Shown: in pieces, positions 45,830 through 54,502 of the stretch | How positions within the stretch are numbered: position 1 is the first letter of the stretch | Layout: every line of letters starts with the position of its first letter | Source of the DNA: Amaurobius ferox | Lineage: Eukaryota > Arthropoda > Arachnida > Araneae > Amaurobiidae | DNA length: 64,000 nt | Direction of reading: 5' to 3' | Assembly: GCA_951213105.1 (NCBI GenBank) | Contig: OX578134.1 | Coordinates: 135,528,793 to 135,592,792, forward strand | Notes under the pieces: generated by a model | Databases searched by the model: none | What the model saw: only the letters and a program-made list of their open reading frames with translations | Told to the model about the DNA's origin: nothing | Position numbers and translations under genes: made by a program

Positions 45830-46969
45830 TTAATGTCTCGCCTCCTCTGTTCTAAAATTTCCGGTGTCGCTTGTATTAAATTTTATTATCTCTGTATGGT
45901 CCTGTAATTTTTCGTCATTTTCTGTATTTTGCTCCTGTTGAATTTCAAATTGTTCAGATAGCGACCCCAAAATCATGTTTTTATTTAACGTTATATCTGA
46001 TTGAGTGGTATTTTTTACATTGATCCAAATGCCTGCCTTTGTCATTTTGTAAACCCCATATTCCATATTTACGTATGATTTCTCCGTTGGCTCAAATAAT
46101 ACTTCTGTGCCTTCCTGAATTTCAATTTCTGGCACCACAAAAATCAATTTAGTCTGGTTTGGCATTAACTTAACTTTTCTGTTCGTCTTAGTCACGTTAG
46201 GTTTTAGTACAGTATTGTAAATTTGATCCTCCTGTGATTTTTGACTGTGGGTATTTAGAGGGATTTCTGTATTACCAATTTTTAATACGTTACTCTGTGT
46301 GTCTAGGACCCCTGCATGTTTTTGAATAAAATCGTATCCCAGAATTCCTTTATATGTGTGAGGGAAAAGTGACCTAGTTATAAAAAATATATGCTTAAAT
46401 TTTTGGTTATTAATCTTGAAACCAATTTCTACAGTCTTGGTATAATCGATATTGTGTCCAGAAAGAGTCGTGATTGTTACCGCTCTTGAAACATATTTTA
46501 CAGCAGTATTTTCCTTAATTTTCTCGAAAATATCATTCGCCAAAACTGAAATAGATGCGCCGGAGTCTAAGAGAATTTTCGTCTCAGTGTTTTGAAATTT
46601 AATTTCTACCTTGGGTAATTCCGTATTTAATTCATCTCCAACTGACGCGATAAGTTCAACTTTGTTCTTCCTGTCCTTAATGCTCTCTCTTTCTCCACTA
46701 TTTTGGGTTCTGTTATTACCAATATTTTCTCTATCAATTTGAATTTCATACTTTCCAACATTTTGTCCCTCGTTCTCAATATTTATTTGTGTAACATGCC
46801 TTAAATTTTTATCTTCTCTGGAATTCTTTCTATCTATGTACTGAACCTCTCCTGAATTTTTCTCTATGAAATTTCTATCACTAACAGGGATTTTATTTTT
46901 ATTTAAAGGAGACTGAACCCTAATTCTACGCCTTTGTTGACGATCATTCTCAATCTCCCCTTCTAGTTT
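45830..46969 (-). CDS. Gypsy Pol N-terminal part with aspartic protease
   Basis: Open from the slippery site at the end of Gag to a TAA at 45,830-45,832. After a charged linker of about 130 residues comes KILLDSGASISVLANDIF: the D-S-G-A active site of a retropepsin, at 46,559-46,567. Later GILGYDFIQKHAG matches the conserved flap-proximal 'LG.DF' segment of these proteases. Retropepsin dimers cut Gag and Pol. There is no own start codon; translation is expected by -1 frameshifting from Gag. The next Pol segment lies in a different phase about 20 bases before this stop, so Pol is broken here. Confidence 0.85.
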   Translation of the reverse strand, partial: KLEGEIENDRQQRRRIRVQSPLNKNKIPVSDRNFIEKNSGEVQYIDRKNSREDKNLRHVTQINIENEGQNVGKYEIQIDRENIGNNRTQNSGERESIKDRKNKVELIASVGDELNTELPKVEIKFQNTETKILLDSGASISVLANDIFEKIKENTAVKYVSRAVTITTLSGHNIDYTKTVEIGFKINNQKFKHIFFITRSLFPHTYKGILGYDFIQKHAGVLDTQSNVLKIGNTEIPLNTHSQKSQEDQIYNTVLKPNVTKTNRKVKLMPNQTKLIFVVPEIEIQEGTEVLFEPTEKSYVNMEYGVYKMTKAGIWINVKNTTQSDITLNKNMILGSLSEQFEIQQEQNTENDEKLQDHTEIIKFNTSDTGNFRTEEARH

Positions 46970-48195
46970 AAATTTCTGTTAAAATTTGCATTTCGTCTAA
47001 AATCAGTTCTGTTAAAATTTGTTTTCTGTCTAAAATCATTCCTGTCATTGGCGTATCCGTCCGAACTATCCGTATATTTAAATTCATCTTGGTTTTGTCT
47101 CTGAATATCATTTTTGTTATGCGAGACCTCAAAATTCCGTTCGCCATTCCTATGTGTATATTTCTGGCTACCCATTCTTCCTTCATTAACATATTCGTTT
47201 CCATAAGTTCGCTTTTCCTCCCTACAGTCTTGAGTACGTGAGGGGTAAAATCTATCTGGGGGTACATTGTATGTCGTATTGGGAAACCTCTCCGCATAAT
47301 TTTGTTGGTGACGAGTGGGGGATATTCTCCGTGCATAATGTTGTGTTGGTCTGCGCGAAGAATTATGCATGGTCTGAAATGATATGTGTGTCTGTTTATT
47401 CCTCTCTCTAATATAATGCCAGCAATCCTGCATACAATGTCCAAATTTACCGCAAAAATCGCATGAATATGTGTCCGTTATCTGATAATTATTTCTGTTT
47501 TCTCTGATTTTAAGGTGATTTATTTCTTGTGTTATTTTATCAAGTAAGTTAGAATTAAACTGTTGTTGTTCTTTTTTAAACATTTGAATATCGCTGCATT
47601 GAGAGATGTTATTCAATTCAACTGTTGTTGTAAGGTTGGCCGCTTCTAAATTTTGGGCAATTTTTACCGCGTCCCTAAAGGTTTTTGGATCATTTTTCAC
47701 AATTTCTTTCCGATATTCAGGCCCAACTGCCTCCAAAAATTTACTTAGGCTGAGTTTGTCCATAATTGCGTCTATGTGTTCATTAAGCTGTGTTTCACCC
47801 ACGTAGTTTAAAGTTAATGTTGTAATTCTATGTGCTAATTCTTTAATACTTTCTCCCTTTGTTTGTTTAGCTGTTGAAAAAAGAATTTGGTTTGTAGTGA
47901 CATTAGGTTCGGAGGTGAAAAAATCTAAAAATTTTTGTTTGAAAGTTTCGAAAGATGTTTCGCTACGCAGATCCTTTGAGCTGATGTAGAATTTTTTTGC
48001 GTTTCCGCGCAGACGGGATTTAACAATTGCTAGTTTTTGTAAATCGTTCCAATTTGTTAGTTCACTTAAAGATTCCATTTGCTCGAAAAACATCGAGGTC
48101 TCGTTTTCGTCGCTTCCGCTCAGTTCTCCTAACAAGGATATAATCCCAGGGATCCTACTTGTAGGCGTTACCGTCATATCACCCCTTTCTGTCAT
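46963..48195 (-). CDS. Gypsy Gag
   Basis: 410 codons, intact. The N-terminal two-thirds has a retrotransposon Gag capsid-like region: FFEQMESLSELTNWND, LAIVKSRLRGNAKKFY, SFETFKQKFLDFF, ESIKELAHRITTL. One zinc knuckle of the form C-x2-C-x4-H-x4-C lies near residue 248 (CDFCGKFGHCMQDC), and the C-terminal part is rich in R, N and H, as expected for nucleic acid binding. The start follows the leader 48,196-48,795, and no longer in-phase alternative is seen. The stop TAG at 46,963-46,965 follows directly on a T TTA AAC heptamer. Gag builds the virus-like particle. Confidence 0.9.
   Translation of the reverse strand: MTERGDMTVTPTSRIPGIISLLGELSGSDENETSMFFEQMESLSELTNWNDLQKLAIVKSRLRGNAKKFYISSKDLRSETSFETFKQKFLDFFTSEPNVTTNQILFSTAKQTKGESIKELAHRITTLTLNYVGETQLNEHIDAIMDKLSLSKFLEAVGPEYRKEIVKNDPKTFRDAVKIAQNLEAANLTTTVELNNISQCSDIQMFKKEQQQFNSNLLDKITQEINHLKIRENRNNYQITDTYSCDFCGKFGHCMQDCWHYIRERNKQTHISFQTMHNSSRRPTQHYARRISPTRHQQNYAERFPNTTYNVPPDRFYPSRTQDCREEKRTYGNEYVNEGRMGSQKYTHRNGERNFEVSHNKNDIQRQNQDEFKYTDSSDGYANDRNDFRQKTNFNRTDFRRNANFNRNLN
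46966..46972 (-). promoter_or_regulatory. -1 ribosomal frameshift site T TTA AAC at Gag/Pol junction
   Basis: On the coding strand the heptamer TTTAAAC is in the exact phase (T TTA AAC) needed for -1 slippage and immediately precedes the Gag stop TAG. The -1 frame is open from here through the protease. TTTAAAC is among the strongest eukaryotic slippery sequences known. I did not find an obvious pseudoknot by eye. Confidence 0.85.
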
Positions 48196-48795
48196 TTTTT
48201 AAAATTGTTAAGTTTTCCCTTAATTTTCTAATCCAAAATTTCTATCCCTACGAACAATGCGCGTTTGCATAAATACAACAATTTTCATGCAACATAAAAT
48301 ACAATTATTGATACTCCAAAATCTTACACATAAAATCATACTCCTACACAATTCTTATTTCTCAACAATTTAGCTCCCAAAAGAATATTACCAACCATTA
48401 TTAATTTTCTCCAATTTTTCTCCCCTAACTCAATATATTTAAATCCTATAATTCTTTTTCTTAAATATACACAGCATTTCTTAAATACACACTTCATATA
48501 CATATGGCATAACACTTGTGACAACATCTATTTTCTTAAATGTCCTCATTTCCTTACGTTAAGTTTACTTTTAAAGTTTAAGTTTTTTATTTTAAATTTA
48601 TTTCAAGATAATTTTATTTTAATTCAAGTTAATTTTATTTTAAATTTTATTTTAAGTTAATTTTATTTTATTTTAAGTTAATTTTATTTTAAATTTTCCT
48701 ATCGCGCACATTAATTTTAATTTATTCACAAAAAATTTTTTTCAGTTATTTTAACAATTATTTTTATTTCGAATCCTGGTCATCGGAACCATTTT
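48196..48795 (-). other. Gypsy 5' leader
   Basis: 600 bp between 5' LTR and Gag, AT-rich, with TTTTATTTTAAGTTAA repeats at 48,580-48,690 and no frame. It is expected to hold packaging signals. Confidence 0.6.
48774..48791 (-). promoter_or_regulatory. Candidate primer-binding site
   Basis: Four bases inside the 5' LTR the element strand reads TGGTTCCGATGACCAGG; the other strand has TTCGAATCC … CCA spacing like the 3' end of a tRNA. The cognate tRNA was not identified, and the predicted acceptor length is off by one base. Confidence 0.55.
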
Positions 48796-49832
48796 TGTTA
48801 TGTGGGTTTTAACCACACGTCCTGTTAGAACGCATAATCCAATGGTATTGTTCATCAAAACAATCTCCGACATTGTCCGTGTCGAATAAAAATACATAAA
48901 AATCAAATTATTGGAAAATGAGGACAACGGACATGATATAAAACATTATTTATTGACAAAAGGAAATTAAAATAATAATAATAAAAGAACATATTTAATT
49001 AATTCAATTAACACTCTTACTACAACATAAATATTCTCTACTGCCATATGTGTTTGGCATTCCCTAAATCATAAATATTTAAAATGTATATATATTTAAA
49101 TCCCCTTCATTTAAGTTTTCTAATAAATTCTTTCTAATTATTTACTCAAGTGGAAAGTGAAATAGAATGTCGAGAGAGTGTACATTAACTAATAAATCGT
49201 CATCAGACTAGTAGTATAAGAGACATGCATTCAGTACCTTCAAAAACATCGTCGCTGGATGTGGAGCCCTTCGACCGCGGAAATGCCGGTCATCGCTGCA
49301 GACCTCTTTTGGGAGAACTTTTCTCTCCGGAGCACAAAACCAAATCTCTGTTCCTTCTGAGCACACAACCAATTCCCTGTTCTTTCTCTAAAAATCTAAC
49401 ACTCTCTCGAACATCCGAAAAATGTCTCCTCCTACACAATTAAGCCCCAGGTTTGTTACTGGTTCCCCCAATTGAAGCCCCTGGTATTTTCATTGGATAT
49501 TTCCAAAAATGTCCAGTAATTGGGTGCTGTGATGACAGGAGGATGGCGATCATCCCAGAATTAATATCTGGCAGGTGGACCGCGGGTCCTCACGACCTTG
49601 CGTGCACGTGCAGCCGAACCGGACAAGGGTCAGCTCTCCCCAAGAGCGCCCTGCTGTGCGCCCCTTTGTAACTGGGCGATCGTTGTCCATATTTCCCAGA
49701 AACATGGCTTGCTCATCCTTTTGCAGGTGTTCTCTTAGGGAACTGTATATGAATTAAAGGAGAAGTACAGGGACCATCTTTGTAGGTTACGCTCCTCCAT
49801 AATTTGCAATGTCCCAAATTTGCCTTGGGACA
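48796..49832 (-). repeat. 5' LTR of the Gypsy element
   Basis: 1,037 bp, TGTTATGTGG to GGGACA on the plus strand. Promoter and polyadenylation signals should lie here; AATAAA-type words are present, but none can be assigned. Confidence 0.93.
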
Positions 49833-49837
49833 GTATC

Positions 49838-50089
49838 AGAATAACCCTCAAGGGACGTAATTACTAAATTTTAAGAAATTTAATTAGATAGCTTTTTCAC
49901 TACAGTAAAAAATGTTTTCAGTTCCCAAATTTAGAAAACATGAATATCTGGCAAATTGTTCATCTTAGTAATGGGGTTGGTCTTATTCTTTTCGTCGTCA
50001 AAAATTGCGTGTAAAACATGCATTTAATTGATGTATTTGTAGTATTTTATTTTAGATCTTGAGGATTTTTGCAAGCTATTTCGCAAAGA
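49838..50089 (-). repeat. Continuation of the family 2 copy split by the Gypsy element
   Basis: AGTAATGGGGTTGGTCTTATTC and GTCGTCAAAAATTGCGTG match the family 2 interior in minus orientation. It is the other half of the relic at 32,640-32,855. Confidence 0.6.
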
Positions 50090-51000
50090 AAAAAATCTGA
50101 TGTGGGCAACACATGACTTTCCTTATATAATGCAATGAATTTACTACTTTTACAGTTAAAAAAAATATTATTCTTATAGTAGATACTTACATTCTTTCTA
50201 AGATATTGAATTTTCTTCAATTAGTCGTCATTTTCATTGATTTGGCGTCATTTTTATCAATCTGGCGAGATTTTTGTTAATTTGGCAACTATTAAAAATG
50301 TCGCCAAGTTGGCGACATTCCGCCAAATTCGTCGCCAAAATCTCGCCAAGCTTTATGGATGGAGAAAGTTATTCTTATAGCAGATAAATGACTATTGGCG
50401 TTGAAATACAAAAGTTTTACTCAAAGTATCTTTTTCCATGAATGAAACGAGCTAGATCCACGAGAATAATGTCACCAAATTTATCGCATGGTATCGCATA
50501 TGAAAAGTGAGCATATTTTTCAATAGGAAATATATTTTTTTTATTTTATATAACTTTTTGATATTTTTTTTTTAAATGTGCAATATCTAAAGAACGGTTC
50601 ATGTTAGCGTTCTAAAATTTATGTCAATCGTTTTCTAATGAAAAATTACATAAGAAATGTCTATTTGCGTAACTTTATTAGCGGTTTTGATTTTTTAACG
50701 ATTTTTTCAAAATTTCACTCGAAAATTTAGGGGGTTTCTGAACATTCGATTGCGTATAAAAACAATAGGCTTCCAGTGTTTACGGATTGTTATTTTTGTA
50801 CCAAATTTCGTTCGAATCGGTCCATTTGTTCGTCAGTTATCGTCTCCACAGACTCACTGACACACACACAGACATCACTTCAAAAATGTTTGATTGGTGA
50901 TCAGGGATGCTTGAAACGTGCTCTCCCGTCGAAAACTCGAATTCGAATTTTCGACCCCGTCACAATACTTTCCTTATACATTATGTATATAAGGAAAGTA
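50090..51000 (-). repeat. Interspersed repeat family 1
   Basis: Complete inverted unit: starts ATCTGATGTGGGCAACACATGAC, has the three-hairpin module at 50,262-50,350, and ends with the palindrome TTTCCTTATACATTATG. Confidence 0.8.
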
Positions 51001-52431
51001 AAAAGGCAGATCATTTTTTCCCCCCGAATCGTACAGACATCTAACCAGCATCACGGTAACTCACAAGCAACTTATTTACCAAATTTTATGAAATTTGGTC
51101 AGTTTCTCAGCTAGAGTGGATACATACGATTATTGCTGATCATTTCGCAAAAAACAAAATAAAGGGTAGGTTCTTTTTTCCCGAATCGTACCAAAATCCA
51201 ATCAGCAGCAGGGTCACACACAAGTGATTTATCTACCACATTTTGTGAAATTTGGTCTATTAGTGTTTTAGCTAGAGTGAATACATACAATTTTTGTCGG
51301 CCATTTTGCAAGAAAAGGCAGATTCTTTTATCCCGAATCGTACCAAAATCTAATCGGCACCAGGGTGACTTACCTACAAAATATGAAATTGGGCCCATTA
51401 GTTTTTGAGTTAGAGTAGATATAGGAATTGAACAAACAGACAGAGACACACACAAAGTTCACTCTGAAAGAATCTCAGAAGTCACGCTAAAAGAATCTCA
51501 GGAGTCACGCTCACTCTGTTTTCGTATTCTAAACGTCTAAAAAAAAACGTGTAGATCCGTCGAAAACTCGAGTTGCGATTTTCGACATGATTCCAATACT
51601 TTCCCAATACATTACCATGTACTGCAGGAAATGTAAATATCTGATGTGAGCAGCACATAACTTTTCCTGCAGACTCATATTCACATTCTCTTTATTTCTT
51701 CAATAATTCATTAAATAGAGTTTAATTTTACAAAAAAAGCACCCATAATTATTTTAAATTTAAATAGCACTGAATTTGCAATTAATTTTTCGTTTTCATT
51801 TGGTTACTGAACTTATTAAAGGTAGTGTAGCAAAAATGCAAACAAAAACAAAAAAACCATAAAATATATCAAGAACGGCTAGTACTAGTGTAATAGGTTT
51901 GGTCTTACTCCTTTCATTGTCAAAATTTGCATATAAAACACGCATTTAATTGATACATTTTACCAAACGTTGTCTTTAATTTTATATTTTTGAAGGGCCA
52001 TTTCGTAAAAAAAGGCAAGTTTATCTTTGAATCGTACCAAAATCTAATCAGCACCAAAAGGTATCCTTCATGTGACTTATCCACCAAATTTTGTGAAATT
52101 TGGTCACCTTCAGCTAGAGTGAATACTGGCAATTTTTGCGGGCTATATTGCAGAAAAAAAAAGGTGGGTTCGTTCATCCTGAATCGTACCAAAATTTAAT
52201 CAGCACCAGGGTCACTCACAGGAGACTTACTTACCTACCAATTTTTTTTAAAATAAGGTCAATTAGTTTTTGAGTTAAAGTAGATACATTGCACAGACGT
52301 CATGCTAAAAATATTTTTTTCGTGTTCTAGAGGTCTTAAAACGTGTAGATTCGTCGAAAACTTCTGTTGCGATTTTCGACATGATTCCAATACTTTCCCC
52401 ATACATTATCATGTATTGCAGGGAAAGTAAA
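51001..52431 (-). repeat. Interspersed repeat family 2, two inverted units
   Basis: Units 51,001-about 51,640 and 51,641-52,431, each ending in the palindrome (CTTTCCCAATACATTACCATG and CTTTCCCCATACATTATCATG). Both have two GATTTTGGTAC-type modules in reverse. A GAATCTCAG.AGTCACGCT direct repeat is seen at 51,470-51,515. Confidence 0.75.
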
Positions 52432-53393
52432 AATACAATTTTGAGCTTTAATAATAAATTTGGAGGACGTAATTAATATCTATATAATAATCGTCTAACA
52501 TGCTTCTGTCTTCATAAAACATAAAACCCGCCTATAAGGGGCATTCCCAAAAATATAGATACAGGTCCCATTGCAAATATCAGCAATGTACCTGTTTCGC
52601 GCTTATTATACGCTCGTCAGCATGGAATAGCCAATATCTGCAATGGCAACAAGAAACTTCCTGTAAGCCACAATTTTTGCGAGCTTCTTTGAGAACTGAC
52701 AATTTCAGTCCTTCCATGTGGCCGCCATAAAGAACTTTGCCTGTGCAGTTTCGTGTGGCCTGAACTAAATTGTAAATGAATTTTATTTTGTCCACGTGGA
52801 AGGATTGAAATTGTCTGAGTGTCTCTATCTTTCCAGATTCCAGAAGTTCCTCCGTGACCTAGAAAACTGAATCTTTGCAAATATAGTATCGAACATAGGA
52901 TAGATCTTAACGAAGTCGGATTTTCGACCCCCCCCACACACACACACTTTCTGAGACAAAGAAAATGAGAGGGGGGGGGGGAAATTCCGAAAAGTCCTCT
53001 CGTGACCTAGAAAGCTGAATTTTTTCACATTTATTTTATCGTTCATGTCAAAAACTGGACTCCCTCATTCCGTGGGGCAGAGAAATGGTTTTATGGCATT
53101 TAAATTTTATTAGTCAAAAAGAACTACGTATAAGTAAGATAGTCATGTGCTAAGAGAAAGAGAAGATAACCTACAACGTTACTCAGTGTTGCTTTATATT
53201 CAAATTGGCATTCTCATTTTAAAACTCTTTTAAAAAATCTCTTATTTTTTGGCACCAATACATCTTCATGCCTTTCTTCTTTTTATTAATATATTTTTTA
53301 GTAATGAGAACTCGCAACGCCTTTGATGCAATTGTCAAAGGCGTTGTGTGTGGCTGACGCATGTGCATTTATCAAATGTTCAAGCGTCAGCCA
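52432..53393. other. Unassigned region with hammerhead candidate and tandem CGTGACCTAGAAA repeats
   Basis: Contains the ribozyme candidate at 52,535-52,632. Two copies of a segment reading CCGTGACCTAGAAAACTGAATC (52,850) and TCGTGACCTAGAAAGCTGAATT (53,004) are related in reverse complement to 63.4-63.8 kb. A C8-(AC)n and a G11 run lie at 52,928-52,980, and two hairpins at 53,315-53,392. Confidence 0.5.
52535..52632 (-). ncRNA. Hammerhead ribozyme candidate
   Basis: On the minus strand: CTGACGA (52,620-52,614), stem II GCG…CGC with a 9-nt loop, GAAA (52,598-52,595), then stem III CAGGT-A-CATTGC / GCAATG-GG-ACCTG with an 8-nt loop, followed by TATC, which supplies the U-H cleavage step (GUA). 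Outer helix I can form between GGC.ATTCC and GGAATGCC across an internal loop. All invariant core bases of the hammerhead (CUGANGA, GAAA, NUH) are present. Such ribozymes are known in Penelope-like elements, retrozymes and some SINEs. The host element here is not identified. Confidence 0.6.
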
Positions 53394-54502
53394 AAAATCA
53401 CTCTAACATCCGAAGGATTAGATGTAGTCCGGGTTTCTCAACTGAGAAACACAAAAACGAGATTGCCCCTGCCGATCTTCTTAGTCAGCATTAGGCCTAC
53501 GGAAGACTGGCAGAGGGTATACCGACTGACAAGATTAGGACACTTGGCTGTGAAGGTAGAGGCCTTCAGAGCACGGGGCTTCAAAATCTGCTACCGGTGC
53601 CAGCAATTCAATCATTCCTCTGAGAATTGCAGCATGCCACCAAAGTGCCTTAAGTCTGCTGAAGAACACTTCACACGTGACTGCCAAAGACCAAGGACGG
53701 AGAAGGCAACGTGTGCTAACTGCAATGGAGATCACCCGGCGAACTTTAGGCAATGCCCGAAGAATCCCTGGAACAGAGGAAAGGCACCGGGGTATGCCCC
53801 CCCTCCCCCAAAAAATCAGATACCCCCTTGGAGGCAAAAGGCCCTCGATCTAAACCCTCAGACACCCCATCAGGGCCCCTCGCACTCTGTGCCACAGGTT
53901 AAAAGAACTCAAACTTCAGCACCTACCAGATCGGTGCAAGAGCAGGCCCCTAAACCGTCGACCTCCAGGGAAATGACTGTGGAGGAAGTGAGAATAGCTC
54001 ATGAAGACATAAAACAGAGGATAGCAATTGATAAAGCCGCCAAAGAGGCAAGAGAAGCAAAACAAAGATTAGAAAAAAAGGTTCAGGAATGGCAGAAAAC
54101 TAAACGCGCCCGAGAAGAGCTCGCGCAAACACAGCAGTTAGACAAATAGGCTGAAAAAAACAAAAGACTAGCGAGGTCCAAAAGGATACTCACAAAACAG
54201 ATCAAACCACGGTTGAGGCTGAGGAAATTGTAGCTGAGGCTGAAAAAATTGTAGCTGAGACTGAGGAAATGGAAGCTGAGACTGAACTTGCTGATAAATC
54301 CAATGATGAAAAGATGGATGAAATCCTCAACCTCGTCAGAGGATTTATCAGTATGTTCAACCTAGACGATATAAAACATCTGTTGATGCAGCTCGCTGAG
54401 TTAATTCAAAAAAAGAGCGATCCAATGCAAATGATCTTTGAGGCTTTTAAATTAATCGCGGAATTTAATAAAAACAGTGAGAAACAAACCCGCCATGAAT
54501 AG
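53361..54502 (+). pseudogene. Jockey ORF1 (nucleic-acid-binding Gag-like protein), broken
   Basis: The first frame (53,361-54,149) has VVRVSQLRNTKTRLPLPIFL and RLTRLGHLAVKVEAFRARG, typical of Jockey ORF1. Zinc-knuckle cysteines follow: ICYRCQQFNHSSENC is a C-x2-C-x4-H-x4-C knuckle; the next one (MPPKCLKSAEEHFTRDC) has lost one Cys, with Ser in place; ATCANCNGDHPANFRQC is the third. A proline-rich linker and a charged coiled-coil follow. TAG at 54,147 stops this frame. The remainder continues in another phase from 54,155 to a TAG at 54,500-54,502, with an EAEEIVAEAEKIVAETEE repeat and a helical end (IKHLLMQLAELIQKKSDPMQ). The phase change lies at an A7 run just after the stop. ORF1 protein binds LINE RNA. 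The upstream codon before 53,361 is TGA, so the true N-terminus is absent. Confidence 0.8.

Larger units (their letters stand above)
32856..49832 (-). mobile_element. Gypsy (Ty3)-type LTR retrotransposon, nearly complete, Pol broken
   Basis: Bounded by LTRs of 1,043 bp (32,856-33,898) and 1,037 bp (48,796-49,832) that begin TGTTATGTGG and end GGGACA on the plus strand. The element is flanked on both sides by GTATC (32,851-32,855 and 49,833-49,837), a 5-bp target duplication. Coding order on the minus strand is Gag, protease, RT, RNase H, integrase, as in Ty3/Gypsy elements. It inserted into a family 2 repeat. At 17 kb it is far longer than usual (5-10 kb), because about 8 kb of non-coding DNA with nested family 1 and SINE copies lies between Pol and the 3' LTR. 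I counted about seven substitutions and one 6-bp indel between the LTRs, so insertion is recent. Confidence 0.93.

Noticed and set aside
43265..48195. Intact, active retroelement
   Set aside because: Gag, protease, RT and integrase are each readable, but the segments are in different phases as given.
50776..51114. Frames in family 1 (SNRSICSSVIVST, LPSKTRIRIFDPVTILS) as proteins
   Set aside because: They recur in each family 1 copy in either orientation with changing ends; they are translations of the non-coding repeat.
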